A stretch of DNA of 6,108 bases from JBBFMJ01 sp037441225. GTDB taxonomy: Bacteria > Acidobacteriota > Thermoanaerobaculia > UBA2201. Below the pieces are notes generated by a model. It had not been told where the DNA came from. It did no database searches and saw only the letters and a program-made list of their open reading frames with translations. The position numbers were made by a program, and so were the translations under genes. This document shows, in pieces, positions 6,082 to 6,108 of the stretch (position 1 is the stretch's first letter; every line of letters starts with the position of its first letter). The stretch is from contig JBBISU010000137.1 of NCBI GenBank assembly GCA_037441225.1, forward strand, positions 1 to 6,108. Direction: 5' to 3'.

Positions 6082-6108
6082 TGTAGTCGCAGGTTCTTTA
6101 GAGGCTGT
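6082..6108. repeat. GTAG-headed element (right arm of copy 2), cut by window edge
   Basis: TGTAGTCGCAGG starts 18 nt after the CTACA end of copy 2, at the position equivalent to the GTAG element of copy 1 (108 nt apart). Only 27 nt are visible, so its palindromic partner, if present, lies beyond the right edge. Confidence 0.4.

Larger units (their letters stand above)
5625..6108. other. Intergenic region without a recognisable gene
   Basis: No open frame with coding character was found on either strand in these 484 bases. The part from about 5640 to 5880 is extremely AT-rich, with long A and T runs and a 7-bp inverted repeat (ATCAATT 5726-5732, AATTGAT 5755-5761) that could be chance. From about 5900 the base composition shifts to more G and C, and short repeated and palindromic elements appear, described separately. 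No tRNA, rRNA or CRISPR array is visible. Confidence 0.7.

Noticed and set aside
5928..6108. CRISPR array
   Set aside because: Only two diverged units are seen, with no near-identical repeats, no unique spacers of constant length and no cas genes. The conserved parts are the arm boundaries rather than a fixed repeat.

Overview
The window is AT-rich and comes from a bacterium. All five recognisable genes lie on the minus strand and read right to left as one compact block: a PpiD-like periplasmic peptidyl-prolyl isomerase (5624-3711), ruvA (3709-3143), ruvB (3141-2116), a GalT-family nucleotidylyltransferase (2107-1112), and a multi-pass membrane glycosyltransferase of the PIG-V type (1115 to the left edge). 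The proteins are rich in Lys, Glu, Ile and Phe, and the coding strand is purine-rich. A membrane-anchored SurA/PpiD-type chaperone suggests an envelope with a periplasm. Together with the short GalT form, this fits an uncultured, perhaps thermophilic, diderm lineage (Omnitrophota, WOR-3 or Aminicenantes-like). That placement is a guess from overall character, not a phylogenetic result.

The operon is very tight. The ppiD/ruvA and ruvA/ruvB junctions are identical: a TAA stop, one A, then ATG. The ruvB/galT gap is 8 nt, and the galT Shine-Dalgarno overlaps the ruvB stop codon. The galT stop overlaps a TTG start of the membrane glycosyltransferase (TTGA). No terminator is visible between genes, so one promoter upstream of ppiD could drive all five. 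A strong ribosome binding site and a weak promoter candidate lie just upstream of ppiD.

The genes fall into three jobs: folding of exported proteins (PpiD), Holliday-junction branch migration (RuvAB), and sugar metabolism feeding or using glycosyl donors (GalT plus the PIG-V-like enzyme). The RuvC resolvase, often next to ruvA, is not in the window. The glycosyltransferase gene lacks a nearby ATG start, so a simple ATG-to-stop scan misses it, and the first kilobase would wrongly look empty.

The right end (5625-6108) holds no gene. Its inner part is extremely AT-rich. The outer ~180 bp is visibly richer in G and C and carries diverged copies of a short element with CTACA/GTAG boundaries, arranged head to head across AT-rich spacers and repeated with a period of about 108 bp. 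It resembles a cluster of REP-like dispersed palindromes and is the least explained part of the window. Otherwise the content is mostly housekeeping, and I see no convincing new multi-gene system.
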